Below, one piece after another: positions 1 through 10,225 of a stretch of DNA of 39,639 nucleotides. Each line of letters starts with the position of its first letter. Position 1 is the first letter of the stretch. The position numbers and the translations under genes were made by a program. Below the pieces are notes generated by a model. That model ran no database searches. It was not told the DNA's origin and saw only the letters and a list, made by a program, of their open reading frames with translations. Source of the DNA: Candidatus Bacteroides merdavium (GTDB lineage: Bacteria > Bacteroidota > Bacteroidia > Bacteroidales > Bacteroidaceae); the NCBI GenBank assembly GCA_019116805.1, contig DXAV01000097.1:1-39639 (forward strand). The letters run 5' to 3'.

Positions 1-10
1 CCTTTGCCAT
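1..10 (-). CDS. rpsN: 30S ribosomal protein S14, first codons only (partial)
   Basis: Only the start codon and two further codons are inside the window; they read Met-Ala-Lys on the minus strand, starting at position 10. The identification rests mainly on gene order: S14 follows L5 in the spc operon of nearly all bacteria, and an M-A-K start fits that protein. It begins six bases after the rplE stop codon, so it is surely cotranscribed with it. The rest of the gene lies beyond the left edge. Confidence 0.7.
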
Positions 11-16
11 AATCTA

Positions 17-574
17 TCAATCTTTTTTAGCGTTCTTAAACGGTAAACCAAATTCTTTCAGCAAGGCATAACCTTCTTCGTCTGTTTGAGCAGAAGTTAC
101 GAAGGTGATGTTCATACCGAGGATACGGGTAATGCTGTCGATATTGATTTCAGGGAAGATAATCTGTTCCTGAATACCGAGCGTATAGTTACCTCTACCA
201 TCAAATTTGCTTTCAATACCCTTGAAGTCACGGATACGAGGAAGAGCCACACGAACGAGCTTCTCCAGGAATTCGTACATTCTCTCACGACGCAATGTCA
301 CCATCACACCGATAGGCATTTTCTTACGCAACTTGAAGTTTGCGATATCCTTACGTGAAACAGTTGCCACAGCCTTCTGTCCGGTAATGGCAGTCATTTC
401 GTTGATTGCAACTTCAATAATCTTCTTGTCGGCCACAGCCATACCCAAGCCCTGATTGATAACAATCTTCTTGAGCACAGGAATCTGCATGGAAGAAGAA
501 TATTGGAACTGTGATTTCAATGCAGGTGCGATGCGCTCTGCATATTCTTTCTTAAGGCTAGCAGTATTACTCAT
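17..574 (-). CDS. rplE: 50S ribosomal protein L5
   Basis: This 185-residue protein is full length for L5, which binds 5S rRNA in the central protuberance of the large subunit and contacts the P-site tRNA. The N-terminal part contains the conserved segment [12 protein letters not shown], and the C-terminal half has the typical [20 protein letters not shown] stretch. The start codon overlaps the rplX stop by one base (TAATG), which implies translational coupling. Nothing is unusual in length or sequence. It sits in the expected order L24-L5-S14. Confidence 0.97.
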   Translation of the reverse strand: MSNTASLKKEYAERIAPALKSQFQYSSSMQIPVLKKIVINQGLGMAVADKKIIEVAINEMTAITGQKAVATVSRKDIANFKLRKKMPIGVMVTLRRERMYEFLEKLVRVALPRIRDFKGIESKFDGRGNYTLGIQEQIIFPEINIDSITRILGMNITFVTSAQTDEEGYALLKEFGLPFKNAKKD

Positions 575-894
575 TACTTAATCTCCTCTCCTGATTTTTT
601 AGAATAACGCACTAAAGTGCCATCTGCACTCACTTTTCTACCAATACGAGTTGCCTTGCCAGTCTTCGGATCAACCGGATTCAGGTTTGAAATATGGATG
701 GAAGCTTCCTGCTTCACAATTCCACCCTGAGGATTCTTTGCACTCGGCTTCGTGCTCTTAGAAACCATGTTGATACCTTCAACGATAGCACGATTCTTCT
801 TCACAAGAACCTTCAATACGCGACCGGTCTTGCCTTTATCTTCGCCGGAATTTACGTAAACCGTATCGCCTTTCTTAATATGTAATTTAGTCAT
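574..894 (-). CDS. rplX: 50S ribosomal protein L24
   Basis: A 106-residue protein with a KOW motif near the N-terminus ([19 protein letters not shown], about residues 5-23), the hallmark of L24. L24 binds 23S rRNA early and starts assembly of the large subunit. The rest is basic, as expected, and ends in a lysine-rich tail. It lies 23 bases after rplN and overlaps the rplE start codon by one base. The order L14-L24-L5 is the standard spc-operon order. Confidence 0.97.
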   Translation of the reverse strand: MTKLHIKKGDTVYVNSGEDKGKTGRVLKVLVKKNRAIVEGINMVSKSTKPSAKNPQGGIVKQEASIHISNLNPVDPKTGKATRIGRKVSADGTLVRYSKKSGEEIK

Positions 895-917
895 TACTTG
901 AATCTTTTTACAAAAAA

Positions 918-1283
918 TTAAAGTACTTCAGGAGCGAGTGACACCACTTTCATATTAGCAGCACGCAGTTCACGAGCTACCGGTCCGAAAATACGGCTAC
1001 CTCTAATTTCGCCTGCATTGTTCAACAGCACACAAGCGTTGTCATCAAAACGAATGTAAGAACCATCCTGACGGCGGATTTCTTTCTTCGTGCGTACAAT
1101 CAAAGCCTTAGACACTGCACCTTTTTTAATATCACTTGAAGGAATGACGCTCTTGACAGAAACGACAATGACGTCTCCTACAGAAGCGTAACGACGACCT
1201 GTACCGCCCAAAACGCGGATACAGAGAGCTTCCTTAGCTCCACTGTTGTCGCAAACTGTAAGTCTGGATTCTGCTTGTATCAT
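918..1283 (-). CDS. rplN: 50S ribosomal protein L14
   Basis: A 121-residue L14 that starts with the family's typical [20 protein letters not shown] segment and keeps the internal [11 protein letters not shown] motif. L14 sits at the subunit interface and is the docking site of the silencing factor RsfS. It follows rpsQ by only two bases and precedes rplX by 23 bases, so it is an inner gene of the long ribosomal operon. Length and sequence are ordinary. Confidence 0.97.
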   Translation of the reverse strand: MIQAESRLTVCDNSGAKEALCIRVLGGTGRRYASVGDVIVVSVKSVIPSSDIKKGAVSKALIVRTKKEIRRQDGSYIRFDDNACVLLNNAGEIRGSRIFGPVARELRAANMKVVSLAPEVL

Positions 1284-1285
1284 AA

Positions 1286-1543
1286 TTACTTCGCTTTTTC
1301 AACAATTTCTACTAATCTCCATCTTTTCGTCTTGCTCAAAGGACGAGTTTCCATGATACGTACTGTATCGCCTACGTTGCACTCATTCTTTTCATCATGA
1401 GCATGGTATTTCTTAGTCTTGCTAACGAACTTACCATAGATAGGGTGTTTTTCCTTAAACTTGGCAGCAACAGTGATTGTCTTATCCATCTTGTTGCTCA
1501 GTACAACCCCAGTTCTTTCTTTTCTTAAATTTCTTGCTTCCAT
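1286..1543 (-). CDS. rpsQ: 30S ribosomal protein S17
   Basis: S17 is a primary 16S rRNA-binding protein with an OB fold. The 85 residues from the chosen start, [20 protein letters not shown], match the family, with the conserved [20 protein letters not shown] near the C-terminus. Upstream in-frame Met codons exist, the first at 1555, but they would make the protein overlap the rpmC stop and add residues outside the family. I therefore chose the fourth and last clustered Met at 1543, leaving an eight-base gap after rpmC. The exact start is the only doubt. Confidence 0.93.
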   Translation of the reverse strand: MEARNLRKERTGVVLSNKMDKTITVAAKFKEKHPIYGKFVSKTKKYHAHDEKNECNVGDTVRIMETRPLSKTKRWRLVEIVEKAK

Positions 1544-1551
1544 CAAGCTCA

Positions 1552-1749
1552 TCATTTATTATTAAGTTCTCTTTCGCGCAGAATAGTCTTCATACGCGCA
1601 ATTGTCCTGCGTAACTGTTTGATCTGAGCAGGATTATCCAAAGGAGAAATAGAATGGTTCAACACCATCTGGTTATAGTTAGCTACTTCTGCCTCAATTC
1701 TTTCTACCAAGTCAGCGGTAGATAATTCTCTAATTTCTGCTGTTTTCAT
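1552..1749 (-). CDS. rpmC: 50S ribosomal protein L29
   Basis: A 65-residue helical protein starting [18 protein letters not shown] and ending in the typical [16 protein letters not shown] helix. L29 lies at the peptide tunnel exit with L23 and helps form the docking site for trigger factor and SRP. The gene begins two bases after the rplP/rpmC spacer's RBS-like purine run and is six bases from the rplP stop. The order L16-L29-S17 is canonical. Confidence 0.96.
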   Translation of the reverse strand: MKTAEIRELSTADLVERIEAEVANYNQMVLNHSISPLDNPAQIKQLRRTIARMKTILRERELNNK

Positions 1750-1755
1750 ACTTCT

Positions 1756-2190
1756 TTACGCATTTTGATTTTGAATATCGTAATCACGTCTTACCACGAA
1801 CTTCGTAGTGATGGGAAGCTTCTGTGCAGCCAGGCGCAAAGCCTCTTTCGCGATTTCATAAGATACTCCTTCAGCCTCGATAATTATTCTGCCCGGAGTA
1901 ACGGGAGCCACAAATCCCTCGGGGCTACCTTTACCCTTACCCATACGTACATCAGCAGGCTTTCTCGTGATAGGTTTGTCCGGGAAGATACGAATCCAAA
2001 TCTGTCCTTGACGTTGCATATATCTTGTTACAGCGATACGCGCAGCTTCAATTTGGCGTCCTGTAATCCACTTCGTTTCCAAAGCTTTAATTCCAAAAGA
2101 GCCGAAAGCCAACTGGTTTCCTCTCTGAGCATTACCTTTCTGGCGGCCCTTCTGCTGTCTTCTGAATTTTGTCTTTTTCGGTTGTAACAT
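1756..2190 (-). CDS. rplP: 50S ribosomal protein L16
   Basis: A 144-residue L16, which organises the A-site region of 23S rRNA. The start [20 protein letters not shown] and the internal [20 protein letters not shown] are diagnostic. It also has the family's [10 protein letters not shown] stretch. It follows rpsC by 23 bases and precedes rpmC by six. A long open frame on the opposite strand is only the shadow of this gene's biased codon use. Confidence 0.97.
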   Translation of the reverse strand: MLQPKKTKFRRQQKGRQKGNAQRGNQLAFGSFGIKALETKWITGRQIEAARIAVTRYMQRQGQIWIRIFPDKPITRKPADVRMGKGKGSPEGFVAPVTPGRIIIEAEGVSYEIAKEALRLAAQKLPITTKFVVRRDYDIQNQNA

Positions 2191-2213
2191 AGTTCCTAAA
2201 AAATCAAATTCGT

Positions 2214-2945
2214 TTAGCGATTATTTTTCTTTCTTTTGAAGTTCTTTCCGCCATTGTTTCCGCTATTGCTTCCACGGCCACTTTCCTTGCTTTGCGTAAA
2301 GTTCGGAGCCAATTCTCTCTTTCCGTAAACTTCGCCTCTGCAGATCCAAACTTTAATACCGAGAAGACCAACTTTTGTCAACGCTTCGGTGTGACAGTAG
2401 TCGATGTCTGCTCTGAAAGTGTGCAACGGAGTTCTTCCTTCCTTATACATTTCAGAACGAGCCATTTCAGCGCCATTCAAACGTCCTGAAATCAAAATTT
2501 TGATACCCTCAGCGCCCATACGCATGGTATTTGCGATAGCCATCTTGATGGCACGGCGATAAGCGATTTTTCCTTCTACCTGGCGAGCGATGTTGTTAGC
2601 CACGATAACAGCATCAAGTTCAGGTCTCTTCACTTCGAAGATGTTAATCTGGATATCCTTGTCAGTAACCTTCTTCAGCTCTTCCTTCAACTTATCAACT
2701 TCCTGGCCACCTTTTCCGATAATGATACCCGGACGTGCAGTACAAACGGTAATAGTCACAAGTTTCAGCGTACGTTCAATAACAATTCTTGATACACTGG
2801 CTTTTGCAAGACGAGCGTTCAAATATTTGCGGATCTTGCTATCTTCCAGCAGAGAATCACCGTAATTCTTTCCACCATACCAGTTGGAATCCCATCCTCT
2901 GATAATTCCCAAACGGTTGCTTATTGGATTAACTTTTTGTCCCAT
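2214..2945 (-). CDS. rpsC: 30S ribosomal protein S3
   Basis: A 243-residue S3 with a KH domain ([18 protein letters not shown] at residues 77-80) and the C-terminal S3 domain ([20 protein letters not shown]). S3 forms part of the mRNA entry channel and the ribosomal helicase. The C-terminus carries a low-complexity Gly/Asn/Lys tail from about residue 220, making it slightly longer than the E. coli protein. Such tails vary between phyla and probably have no catalytic role. It begins five bases after the rplV stop. Confidence 0.97.
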   Translation of the reverse strand: MGQKVNPISNRLGIIRGWDSNWYGGKNYGDSLLEDSKIRKYLNARLAKASVSRIVIERTLKLVTITVCTARPGIIIGKGGQEVDKLKEELKKVTDKDIQINIFEVKRPELDAVIVANNIARQVEGKIAYRRAIKMAIANTMRMGAEGIKILISGRLNGAEMARSEMYKEGRTPLHTFRADIDYCHTEALTKVGLLGIKVWICRGEVYGKRELAPNFTQSKESGRGSNSGNNGGKNFKRKKNNR

Positions 2946-2950
2946 TTACC

Positions 2951-3361
2951 TTAATTTTGATCTTCGTTATTACTTTTAGAACCAACGAACAATGTTACAT
3001 GGTTTGAACGTTTGCGGATTCTGTAACCTCTACCCTGCGGAGCCGGACGCATTCTTTTCAGCGTAGCACCACCATCAACAAAAATCTTGGTTACGAACAG
3101 TTCACCGTTTTCAGCCTTACGTTCGTTTTTCTGCTCCCAGTTAGCAATTGCAGAGCGCAACAATTTTTCCACTCTTGCGGCAGCCTCTTTCGAAGAGAAC
3201 TTCAAGACGCCGAGCGCTCTGTTCACTTCCATCCCACGAATCATGTCAGCCACGAGACGCATCTTACGGGGGGAAGTAGGAACATTTTGCAATTTTGCAA
3301 AATACATGGTTTTAAGGGCTTCTTTTCTTTTTTCAGCCGATATTTTCTTTCTTGCTCCCAT
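2951..3361 (-). CDS. rplV: 50S ribosomal protein L22
   Basis: A 136-residue L22 with the conserved core [17 protein letters not shown] (about residues 28-44) and the tunnel-lining beta-hairpin region [19 protein letters not shown]. That loop lines the peptide exit tunnel and is where macrolide-resistance changes occur in other bacteria; no insertion or deletion is evident here. It has a short basic N-terminal extension ([17 protein letters not shown]) before the usual family start. The next upstream gene, rpsS, ends 40 bases away. Confidence 0.96.
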   Translation of the reverse strand: MGARKKISAEKRKEALKTMYFAKLQNVPTSPRKMRLVADMIRGMEVNRALGVLKFSSKEAAARVEKLLRSAIANWEQKNERKAENGELFVTKIFVDGGATLKRMRPAPQGRGYRIRKRSNHVTLFVGSKSNNEDQN

Positions 3362-3401
3362 TATACTATTACTTTTTTATTTCAGTAGTAAAAACCCTGT
3401 C

Positions 3402-3671
3402 TTATTTCTTCTTGTTACCGGCATGGCCTCTGAACGTACGTGTCGGAGCAAACTCGCCCAACTTGTGTCCTACCATGTTTTCTGTAACATATACAGGAAT
3501 GAATTTATTTCCATTGTGAACTGCAACGGTATGGCCTACAAAATCAGGCGAGATCATTGAAGCTCTGGCCCAAGTCTTAACCACAACCTTCTTGCCGCTT
3601 TCGTTCATGGCAAGAATCTTCTTTTCCAGCTTTACGTTAATATACGGACCTTTTTTTAATGAACGACTCAT
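3402..3671 (-). CDS. rpsS: 30S ribosomal protein S19
   Basis: An 89-residue S19, recognised by its start [18 protein letters not shown] and the core [21 protein letters not shown]19 sits in the head of the small subunit and contacts the A-site finger of the 50S subunit. It starts 20 bases after the rplB stop. Order L2-S19-L22-S3 is the standard S10-operon order. Length is normal. Confidence 0.97.
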   Translation of the reverse strand: MSRSLKKGPYINVKLEKKILAMNESGKKVVVKTWARASMISPDFVGHTVAVHNGNKFIPVYVTENMVGHKLGEFAPTRTFRGHAGNKKK

Positions 3672-3691
3672 AATATTCTCGATTAATCAGA

Positions 3692-4516
3692 TTACTTCTT
3701 TCTTCTCTCAATAATATACTTAGACGATTGTTTCTTCGGAGCTCTTGTCTTAAGACCCTTAGCATACAATCCCTTGCGAGATCTCGGATGGCCACCGGAA
3801 GCACGTCCTTCACCACCACCCATCGGGTGATCAACCGGGTTCATTACAACACCACGGTTACGCGGACGACGACCTAACCAACGAGAGCGACCGGCCTTAC
3901 CGGAGCTTTCCAAACCATGATCCGAGTTACCTACGCTACCGATAGTAGCCTTACAAGTACTAAGAATTTGGCGAACTTCACCTGAGGGCAATTTAATAAC
4001 ACAATATTTGCCTTCTCTTGAAGTCAACTGAGCGAAATTACCAGCCGAACGAACCAGAGCAGCACCCTGACCCGGACGCAATTCAATATTATGAATTACA
4101 GTACCGACCGGAATATTCTGAAGAGGAAGTGCATTTCCAATCTCTGGAGCTGCATTTTCACCTGACATCAAAGTCGCACCAACTTGCAATCCATTGGGAG
4201 CAATAATATATCTTTTTTCGCCGTCAGCGTAAAACAACAAAGCGATACGAGCCGAACGGTTCGGATCGTATTCAATTGTCTTAACCACTGCAGGCACACC
4301 GTCTTTATTTCTCTTGAAGTCAACGATACGGATTACCTTCTTGTGACCGCCACCGATGTAGCGCATGGTCATCTTACCTTCGTTGTTGCGACCACCTGAG
4401 GATTTCTTACCAAATACAAGAGACTTTTCTGGTACCCGTGCAGTAATTTCTTCGAAAGTACCAATAATTTTATGTCTTTGCCCCGGTGTTGTGGGCTTAA
4501 ATTTACGTACTGCCAT
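3692..4516 (-). CDS. rplB: 50S ribosomal protein L2
   Basis: A 274-residue L2 with the N-terminal RNA-binding domain and the very conserved C-terminal segment [20 protein letters not shown], which contacts the peptidyl-transferase region and the subunit bridge. The basic C-terminal tail ([17 protein letters not shown]) is complete. It follows rplW after a five-base gap. L2 is needed for association of the two subunits. Nothing is missing or fused. Confidence 0.97.
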   Translation of the reverse strand: MAVRKFKPTTPGQRHKIIGTFEEITARVPEKSLVFGKKSSGGRNNEGKMTMRYIGGGHKKVIRIVDFKRNKDGVPAVVKTIEYDPNRSARIALLFYADGEKRYIIAPNGLQVGATLMSGENAAPEIGNALPLQNIPVGTVIHNIELRPGQGAALVRSAGNFAQLTSREGKYCVIKLPSGEVRQILSTCKATIGSVGNSDHGLESSGKAGRSRWLGRRPRNRGVVMNPVDHPMGGGEGRASGGHPRSRKGLYAKGLKTRAPKKQSSKYIIERRKK

Positions 4517-4521
4517 TTGTA

Positions 4522-4815
4522 TTAAATATTGCTATAAAAATCAATAGTATCTCCTTCTTTCAACGTAACGATAGCCTTTTTGTAAGCATTTGTACGTCCG
4601 TTGATGAGACCAGCCTTGGTATAGCGGCTTTTGTTTTTGCCAGCATATTTCATGGTGTTCACATCAACCACTGTAACGTTGTAAAGAGCTTCAACTTCTT
4701 TCTTAATTTCCAATTTGTTAGCTTCAGGACGCACGACAAAACCAAAACGATTGTTCATTTTGTCAGTTATTGCAGTCATCTTCTCTGTCACCAACGGTTT
4801 AATAATAAATCCCAT
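4522..4815 (-). CDS. rplW: 50S ribosomal protein L23
   Basis: A 97-residue L23 that begins [20 protein letters not shown], with the family's 'KPLVTEK' signature. L23 is the main docking protein for trigger factor and SRP at the tunnel exit. The segment [21 protein letters not shown] is the conserved extended loop. It lies 18 bases after rplD and five before rplB, matching the order L4-L23-L2. Confidence 0.96.
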   Translation of the reverse strand: MGFIIKPLVTEKMTAITDKMNNRFGFVVRPEANKLEIKKEVEALYNVTVVDVNTMKYAGKNKSRYTKAGLINGRTNAYKKAIVTLKEGDTIDFYSNI

Positions 4816-4833
4816 TATTTAAGCCTCCTTACT

Positions 4834-5460
4834 TTAAATTAAGATATTGTCGATAGCAGAAAGGGCACTTTCAGTAAGCACAAGAACCCCAGCGTTCAAT
4901 ACTCTGTAAGTATTTAACCCTGAGATTATCTGCACGTTAGCGTCTTTCACGTTACGAGCTGACAAATATACGTTTTTATTCGCTTCCGGTAATACTACAA
5001 GCGGCTTCTTATCAGAAACTTTAAGATTTTTTGTCATTTCTACAAAGTTCTTGGTCTTAGGAGCCTCGAATGTAAAGTCTTCTACAACGATAATCGCATC
5101 GTTCTGAGCCTTGTATGCCAAAGCAGACTTACGAGCCAAAGCCTTTACTTTCTTGTTCAGCTTGAAGTAGTAGTCACGGGGTTTCGGACCGAAAACGCGT
5201 CCACCACCTACCAATACAGGCGAGTTCATGTCACCACGACGTGCACCGCCACCACCTTTCTGACGGCCGATCTTACGAGTAGAGCCGCTGATTTCACTTC
5301 TTTCCTTAGACTTATGAGTACCCTGACGCTGGTTAGCCATGAACTGCTTTACATCCAGGTAGATGGCATGGTCATTGGGCTCAATGCCGAAGATAGATTC
5401 GTTCAACGCAACCTTTCTTCCGGTGTCTTCACCTTTAATGTTAAATACGCTAACTTCCAT
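4834..5460 (-). CDS. rplD: 50S ribosomal protein L4
   Basis: A 208-residue L4. The long extended loop that reaches the peptide tunnel is intact ([20 protein letters not shown]), followed by the conserved [21 protein letters not shown]4 binds domain I of 23S rRNA; in E. coli it also represses its own operon, but no such control can be read from this sequence. The start codon overlaps the rplC stop by one base (TAATG), indicating coupled translation. Confidence 0.97.
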   Translation of the reverse strand: MEVSVFNIKGEDTGRKVALNESIFGIEPNDHAIYLDVKQFMANQRQGTHKSKERSEISGSTRKIGRQKGGGGARRGDMNSPVLVGGGRVFGPKPRDYYFKLNKKVKALARKSALAYKAQNDAIIVVEDFTFEAPKTKNFVEMTKNLKVSDKKPLVVLPEANKNVYLSARNVKDANVQIISGLNTYRVLNAGVLVLTESALSAIDNILI

Positions 5461-6077
5461 TATTTTTCAATTATTACGATTGAACCTTTGCAACCGGGGA
5501 TAGAACCCTTCACCAAAAGGAGGTTGTGCTCCGCGATTACTTTTAATACTTGCAGGTTTTGAACAGTTACTCTGTTACCACCCATCTGTCCGCCCATGCG
5601 CATTCCCTTGAATACTTTTGCAGGGTAAGAACAAGCACCAATAGAACCCGGTTTGCGGGCACGATTGTGCTGACCGTGAGTAGTCTGGCCTACACCACCA
5701 AAACCATGTCTCTTAACAACGCCCTGGAAACCCTTACCTTTGGAGGTTCCGGCAATGTCAACGAAGTCAGCGCCATTGAACAGTTCTACGGTAACGGTGT
5801 CACCGAGATTCAGTTCGGTCTCAAATTCTTTGAACTCAGCCAAGTGTTTCTTGGGTGTTACTCCGGCTTTCTTGAAGTGACCCATCAACGGCTTCGTCGT
5901 ATGCTTTTCCTTCTTGTCCTGGAAACCCAGCTGAACGGCAGCATAGCCATCTTTTTCTACGGTCTTCACTTGAGTAACAACACAAGGACCTGCTTCGATA
6001 ACAGTGCATGGTACGTTTTTACCCTCGGCACTGAAAACGGATGTCATTCCGATTTTTTTTCCTAATAATCCTGGCAT
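5460..6077 (-). CDS. rplC: 50S ribosomal protein L3
   Basis: A 205-residue L3 starting [20 protein letters not shown], with the conserved [19 protein letters not shown] and [20 protein letters not shown] segments that reach toward the peptidyl-transferase centre. L3 is one of the two proteins that initiate assembly of the large subunit. The central loop associated with pleuromutilin and linezolid susceptibility in other bacteria has no visible insertion or deletion. It lies 22 bases after rpsJ. Confidence 0.97.
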   Translation of the reverse strand: MPGLLGKKIGMTSVFSAEGKNVPCTVIEAGPCVVTQVKTVEKDGYAAVQLGFQDKKEKHTTKPLMGHFKKAGVTPKKHLAEFKEFETELNLGDTVTVELFNGADFVDIAGTSKGKGFQGVVKRHGFGGVGQTTHGQHNRARKPGSIGACSYPAKVFKGMRMGGQMGGNRVTVQNLQVLKVIAEHNLLLVKGSIPGCKGSIVIIEK

Positions 6078-6099
6078 TTCACTAAATTTTTAAATACAC

Positions 6100-6405
6100 T
6101 TACACTTTGATTTCTACTTCCACACCACTCGGCAACTCCAGCTTCATCAGAGCATCAACGGTCTTAGCTGTAGAGCTGTAGATGTCGATCAGTCTCTTGT
6201 AAGAAGAGAGTTCGAATTGTTCACGCGACTTCTTGTTTACGAAAGTCGAACGGTTCACAGTAAAGATACGCTTGTGCGTAGGAAGAGGAATAGGACCGCT
6301 AACGATAGCGCCCGTCGTCTTCACTGTTCTTACAATCTTCTCAGCTGACTTGTCAACCAAGTTGTGGTCGTAAGATTTCAATTTGATTCTAATTTTTTGA
6401 CTCAT
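6100..6405 (-). CDS. rpsJ: 30S ribosomal protein S10 (NusE)
   Basis: A 101-residue S10, with the start [20 protein letters not shown] and the loop [21 protein letters not shown]10 is part of the 30S head and doubles as NusE in transcription antitermination and transcription-translation coupling. In this genome it directly follows fusA, so the str and S10 clusters form one run. The 84-base gap to fusA contains a strong hairpin (6438-6482), described separately. Confidence 0.97.
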   Translation of the reverse strand: MSQKIRIKLKSYDHNLVDKSAEKIVRTVKTTGAIVSGPIPLPTHKRIFTVNRSTFVNKKSREQFELSSYKRLIDIYSSTAKTVDALMKLELPSGVEVEIKV

Positions 6406-6437
6406 TAGTGTTTTTGATTAAACAAGTTATTAAATGG

Positions 6438-6482
6438 AGAAGCGCCGCAGGTTAAGAGTCATACGCTAACCTGCGGGCTTCT
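6438..6482 (-). terminator. Hairpin between fusA and rpsJ, possible attenuator
   Basis: A 10-bp perfect stem (6445-6454 with 6467-6476, CCGCAGGTTA/TAACCTGCGG) is extended by a further 6 bp (6438-6443 with 6477-6482) past one bulged base, around a 12-base loop. On the transcribed minus strand it is followed by CCATTTAATAAC, which lacks a good U-run. It may therefore be a partial terminator, an RNA processing site or a stability element at the str/S10 junction rather than a full stop. Confidence 0.6.
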
Positions 6483-6489
6483 GGATTTT

Positions 6490-8607
6490 TTAGAGTAATT
6501 CTGAGTGACCTTTCACTTCCTCGAGTACAGCCTTCGCGATAGAAGTCGATACCTGAGCATGGTGATCGTAACTCATGGATGAAGTGGCACGGCCGGAAGT
6601 GATGGTACGCAGAGCTGTTACGTAACCGAACATTTCTGCCAGCGGAACCATTGCCTTCACGATGCGGGCACCTGAACGGCTGGATTCCATACCTTCTACC
6701 TGACCACGACGCTTGTTCAAGTCACCGATAACGTCACCCATGTTTTCTTCCGGAGTTACAACTTCCAGTTTCATGATGGGCTCCATCAGAACAGGACCTG
6801 CCTTAGAGCAAGCGTTCTTGTAAGCCTGGATGGCACAGATTTCGAATGACAGCTGGTCGGAGTCAACCGGGTGGAACGAACCGTCAAGCAGCGTCACCTT
6901 CATGCTGTCCATCGGGAAGCCAGCCAATACACCATTCTTCATGGCAGTCTGGAAGCCCTTCTGCACAGACGGGATGAATTCCTTAGGAATGTTACCACCG
7001 GTAACTTCGTTAATGAACTGCAATCCGCCTTCCTTGAAATCTTCATCCACCGGACCAACGTTTACAATGATATCAGCGAACTTACCACGACCACCAGACT
7101 GCTTCTTGTAAACCTCGCGGAGGTTAACAGTCTTCGTGATGGCTTCCTTGTAGTTAACCTGAGGCTTACCCTGGTTACATTCAACCTTGAATTCACGTTT
7201 CAGACGGTCGATAATGATATCCAAGTGAAGCTCACCCATACCGGAGATAACTGTCTGACCAGTCTGCTCGTCGGTACGAACGGTGAAGGTCGGGTCTTCT
7301 TCAGCCAACTTGGCCAGACCGTTGGACAACTTGTCCATATCCTTCTGAGTCTTGGGCTCAACAGCGATACCGATAACGGGATCGGGGAAGTCCATAGACT
7401 CGAGTACAATCGGAGCATCTTCGTCGCAGAGCGTATCACCCGTGCGGATATCCTTGAAACCTACACCTGCACCGATATCACCGGCAGAAACAACCTCAAC
7501 GGGGTTCTGCTTGTTGGAGTGCATCTGGAACAGACGAGAAACACGTTCCTTCTTGCCGGAACGGCTGTTGAAGATATAAGAACCGGCTTCAACCTTACCG
7601 GAATATACACGGAAGAAAGTCAGACGACCAACATAGGGGTCTGTAGCGATCTTGAATGCCAAAGCGGCAGTCTTTTCGTCTTCGCTCGGCTTGCGGTCTT
7701 CTTCTTCACCTGTGCTGGGGTTAGTACCCACGATATTCGGAGTATCCAGCGGAGAAGGCAGGAAGGCGCAAACGTAGTCGAGCAGTGTCTGTACGCCCTT
7801 GTTCTTAAAAGACGAACCGCACAACATCGGCACAATGTCCATCTTCAGGGTAGCGGCACGCAGACCACGGAGGATTTCGTCCTCAGTGATGGTTGAAGGA
7901 TCATCGAAGAACTTCTCCATCAAAGCGTCGTCATATTCAGCTACTGTTTCCAGCATCTTACCACGCCATTCTTCAGCTTCGTCCTTCAGGTTGGCGGGGA
8001 TTTCCTCTACATCATAGTCGGCACCCATTGTTTCGTCGTGCCACAGGATGGCTTTCATCTTAATCAGGTCAACCACACCCTTGAAGTTTTCTTCAGCACC
8101 GATAGGGATTACAACCGGACACGGATTTGCGCCCAGCACATCCTTCATCTGACGAACTACTTCAAAGAAGTCGGCACCCGAACGGTCCATCTTGTTCACG
8201 TAACCGATACGGGGAACGTTGTATTTGTCAGCCTGACGCCAAACAGTCTCAGACTGGGGCTCCACACCACCTACTGCACAGTAAGCGGCAACGGCACCGT
8301 CCAACACACGCAGCGAACGTTCTACCTCAGCGGTAAAGTCCACGTGTCCCGGAGTGTCAATCAGGTTAATCTTATAAGTATTACCGGCATATTTCCAACG
8401 GGTAGTCGTAGCAGCAGAAGTAATCGTGATACCACGTTCCTGCTCCTGCTCCATCCAGTCCATCGTGGCAGCACCATCGTGAACCTCACCGATCTTGTGA
8501 GTCAAACCCGTATAGAACAGTATACGCTCAGAAGTTGTAGTCTTACCGGCATCGATATGAGCCATGATACCGATATTACGTGTCAAATGTAAATCTTGCT
8601 TTGCCAT
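6490..8607 (-). CDS. fusA: Elongation factor G (translocase GTPase)
   Basis: A 705-residue EF-G that drives tRNA-mRNA translocation and, with RRF, ribosome recycling. GTP-binding motifs are intact: AHIDAGKTT (residues 16-24), DTPGH (84-88) and NKMD (138-141). The five-domain layout ends in the usual domain V with a [16 protein letters not shown] segment. Bacteroides also encodes an EF-G paralogue reported to lack GTPase activity; the intact G motifs and the str-operon location mark this copy as the canonical housekeeping one. No tuf gene follows it, unlike in proteobacteria. Confidence 0.97.
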   Translation of the reverse strand: MAKQDLHLTRNIGIMAHIDAGKTTTSERILFYTGLTHKIGEVHDGAATMDWMEQEQERGITITSAATTTRWKYAGNTYKINLIDTPGHVDFTAEVERSLRVLDGAVAAYCAVGGVEPQSETVWRQADKYNVPRIGYVNKMDRSGADFFEVVRQMKDVLGANPCPVVIPIGAEENFKGVVDLIKMKAILWHDETMGADYDVEEIPANLKDEAEEWRGKMLETVAEYDDALMEKFFDDPSTITEDEILRGLRAATLKMDIVPMLCGSSFKNKGVQTLLDYVCAFLPSPLDTPNIVGTNPSTGEEEDRKPSEDEKTAALAFKIATDPYVGRLTFFRVYSGKVEAGSYIFNSRSGKKERVSRLFQMHSNKQNPVEVVSAGDIGAGVGFKDIRTGDTLCDEDAPIVLESMDFPDPVIGIAVEPKTQKDMDKLSNGLAKLAEEDPTFTVRTDEQTGQTVISGMGELHLDIIIDRLKREFKVECNQGKPQVNYKEAITKTVNLREVYKKQSGGRGKFADIIVNVGPVDEDFKEGGLQFINEVTGGNIPKEFIPSVQKGFQTAMKNGVLAGFPMDSMKVTLLDGSFHPVDSDQLSFEICAIQAYKNACSKAGPVLMEPIMKLEVVTPEENMGDVIGDLNKRRGQVEGMESSRSGARIVKAMVPLAEMFGYVTALRTITSGRATSSMSYDHHAQVSTSIAKAVLEEVKGHSELL

Positions 8608-8661
8608 TTTCTAAATTCCTTTTACTTTAAGTTTTTAATCTTTCAGGTTACGCTTGCAGTA

Positions 8662-9138
8662 TCAGAAACGGAAATGAGCAAACGCACGGTTAGCCTCGGC
8701 CATTCTGTGCATATCTTCCTTACGCTTGAATGCACCGCCTTGTTCGTTGAAAGCATCCATGATTTCAGCTGCCAGCTTGTCAGCCATAGACTTACCACCA
8801 CGCTTGCGGGCAAAAATAATCAGATTCTTCATTGAGATGGACTCTTTACGGTCAGGACGGATTTCGGTCGGAACCTGGAAAGTAGCACCACCTACACGGC
8901 GGGACTTCACTTCCACTTGAGGAGTCACATTATCCAAAGCCTTCTTCCAAATTTCCAGTGCAGATTTCTCTTCGTTCTGCATCTTGTTCTTAACTACGTC
9001 CAGAGCGGCATAGAAAATCTCATAAGAGGTGTTTTTCTTTCCGTCGTACATCAAGTGATTCACAAACTTGGACACTTTCACATCATTGAACACGGGATCC
9101 GGCAGGATAACGCGTTTTTTTGGTTTTGCTTTTCTCAT
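8662..9138 (-). CDS. rpsG: 30S ribosomal protein S7
   Basis: A 158-residue S7, starting [20 protein letters not shown] and containing the conserved [18 protein letters not shown] segment. S7 nucleates assembly of the 30S head and lies near the E site. It is 54 bases upstream of fusA and 145 bases downstream of rpsL. In E. coli S7 represses the str operon; no matching mRNA structure was recognised by eye here. Confidence 0.97.
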   Translation of the reverse strand: MRKAKPKKRVILPDPVFNDVKVSKFVNHLMYDGKKNTSYEIFYAALDVVKNKMQNEEKSALEIWKKALDNVTPQVEVKSRRVGGATFQVPTEIRPDRKESISMKNLIIFARKRGGKSMADKLAAEIMDAFNEQGGAFKRKEDMHRMAEANRAFAHFRF

Positions 9139-9283
9139 TTTTCTTTAAATGAATAATGTTTTCGTTCTTGGTTGTTTACTTCTGTTTTCTTCAACCCGCC
9201 CTCTGGCAGATTTACTCAACCCATAGCATCTATCCAAGCAAACTAAAACGTAAATTTTTAACTTTACTTACTTCTAATAAGCT

Positions 9284-9688
9284 TTATTTTTTCTTGTTGG
9301 CGGGAGCTGCCTGACCCGGTTTCGGACGCTTGGCGCCATACTTGGAACGTCTTTGAGTACGACCGGCAACACCGGCAGTATCAAGCGTACCGCGAACGAT
9401 GTGATAACGTACACCAGGGAGGTCTTTCACACGACCGCCACGCACCAATACGATTGAGTGCTCCTGCAAGTTGTGACCTTCGCCCGGAATGTAGGAGTTC
9501 ACTTCCTTACCGTTAGTCAAACGCACACGAGCTACTTTACGCATAGCTGAATTCGGTTTCTTCGGAGTGGTTGTATACACTCTCACGCAAACGCCACGTC
9601 TTTGAGGACATGAATCCAAGGCGGGAGACTTGCTCTTGTCCACCAGCACCTGACGTCCTTTTCTTACTAATTGCTGAATTGTAGGCAT
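9284..9688 (-). CDS. rpsL: 30S ribosomal protein S12
   Basis: A 134-residue S12, which monitors decoding at the A site. The conserved [20 protein letters not shown] and [20 protein letters not shown] segments both keep the lysines (E. coli K42/K87 region) that are changed in many streptomycin-resistant mutants, so the protein looks wild type. The C-terminus carries an extra basic tail ([15 protein letters not shown]), making it about ten residues longer than in E. coli. It is the first gene of the str/S10 run, 62 bases downstream of a good promoter. Confidence 0.97.
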   Translation of the reverse strand: MPTIQQLVRKGRQVLVDKSKSPALDSCPQRRGVCVRVYTTTPKKPNSAMRKVARVRLTNGKEVNSYIPGEGHNLQEHSIVLVRGGRVKDLPGVRYHIVRGTLDTAGVAGRTQRRSKYGAKRPKPGQAAPANKKK

Positions 9689-9750
9689 TTTAATTGTTTT
9701 TAGTTATTATATTGTTGTATTAATTTTCAAGCATACACTTTTTCGGGCTG

Positions 9751-9781
9751 CAAAGATACGAATAATATTTGAATAACCAAT
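9751..9781 (-). promoter_or_regulatory. Promoter of the str/S10 ribosomal operon
   Basis: On the minus strand a -33-like ATTG (9778-9781) is followed after 19 bp by a perfect -7 box TATCTTTG (9751-9758). This matches the Bacteroidetes primary-sigma consensus TTTG-N19-21-TAnnTTTG. Transcription would start near 9746, giving a 5' leader of roughly 55-60 bases before rpsL. Confidence 0.8.
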
Positions 9782-9848
9782 GCCCAGCAATATTTTTTTT
9801 GATTTTCAGCTCAGTAGCTCGTCTGCGAACTGTTACAAAAGGGTGACT

Positions 9849-10163
9849 TCACGCCTCCCCCTTCACGTTTGTCAGGGGCGGAAAAGGTATCTCGTCTTTC
9901 ATCCGGACGGGACCGAAAGCACGTTCATATTTCTCGATATTCTCTTCCAACGCGCGGAGCAGACGCTTGGCATGTTCGGGCACGAGGACGATACGCGACT
10001 GTACGCTGGCCTTCGGCATGCCCGGCAGCATCTTGACGAAGTCGAGGATGAATTCGGAACTGGAATGCGTGATGATGGCCAGGTTGGCATACGTGCCCTG
10101 GGCCACGTCTTCCTTCAATTCGATCTGTATTTGTCCGTTGTTGTTAAGTTCCTGATTGTCCAT
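9849..10163 (-). CDS. DUF3467 family protein
   Basis: A 104-residue cytoplasmic protein of unknown function. The sequence (QIQIELKEDVAQGTYANLAI, then SSSEFILDFVKMLPG and VVLVPEHAKRLL-like RIVLVPEHAKRLLRALEENI) fits the DUF3467 family, which is widespread and conserved in Bacteroidetes and contains no known catalytic motif. I chose the Met at 10163 because upstream codons in the frame read through the promoter and hairpin and encode residues foreign to the family. The gene lies between the accessory block and rpsL and has its own promoter (10194-10225). From general knowledge, this gene is commonly found near rpsL in Bacteroides. Confidence 0.85.
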   Translation of the reverse strand: MDNQELNNNGQIQIELKEDVAQGTYANLAIITHSSSEFILDFVKMLPGMPKASVQSRIVLVPEHAKRLLRALEENIEKYERAFGPVRMKDEIPFPPLTNVKGEA

Positions 10164-10193
10164 AATTTCTATTGTATTTTTAGATTTATGCCA

Positions 10194-10225
10194 CAAAATT
10201 AGCGGTTTGTGCCAGATTTTCCAAA
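10194..10225 (-). promoter_or_regulatory. Promoter of the DUF3467 gene
   Basis: Minus-strand TTTG (10222-10225) is followed, after exactly 20 bp, by TAATTTTG (10194-10201), a full match to the Bacteroidetes consensus. The predicted transcript starts near 10189, about 26 bases before the start codon. The -33 box lies in the loop, and the spacer in one arm, of the hairpin at 10202-10240. Confidence 0.75.

Noticed and set aside
6490..8607. GTPase-deficient EF-G paralogue
   Set aside because: All GTP-binding motifs are intact and the gene is in the str cluster, so it is the canonical fusA.
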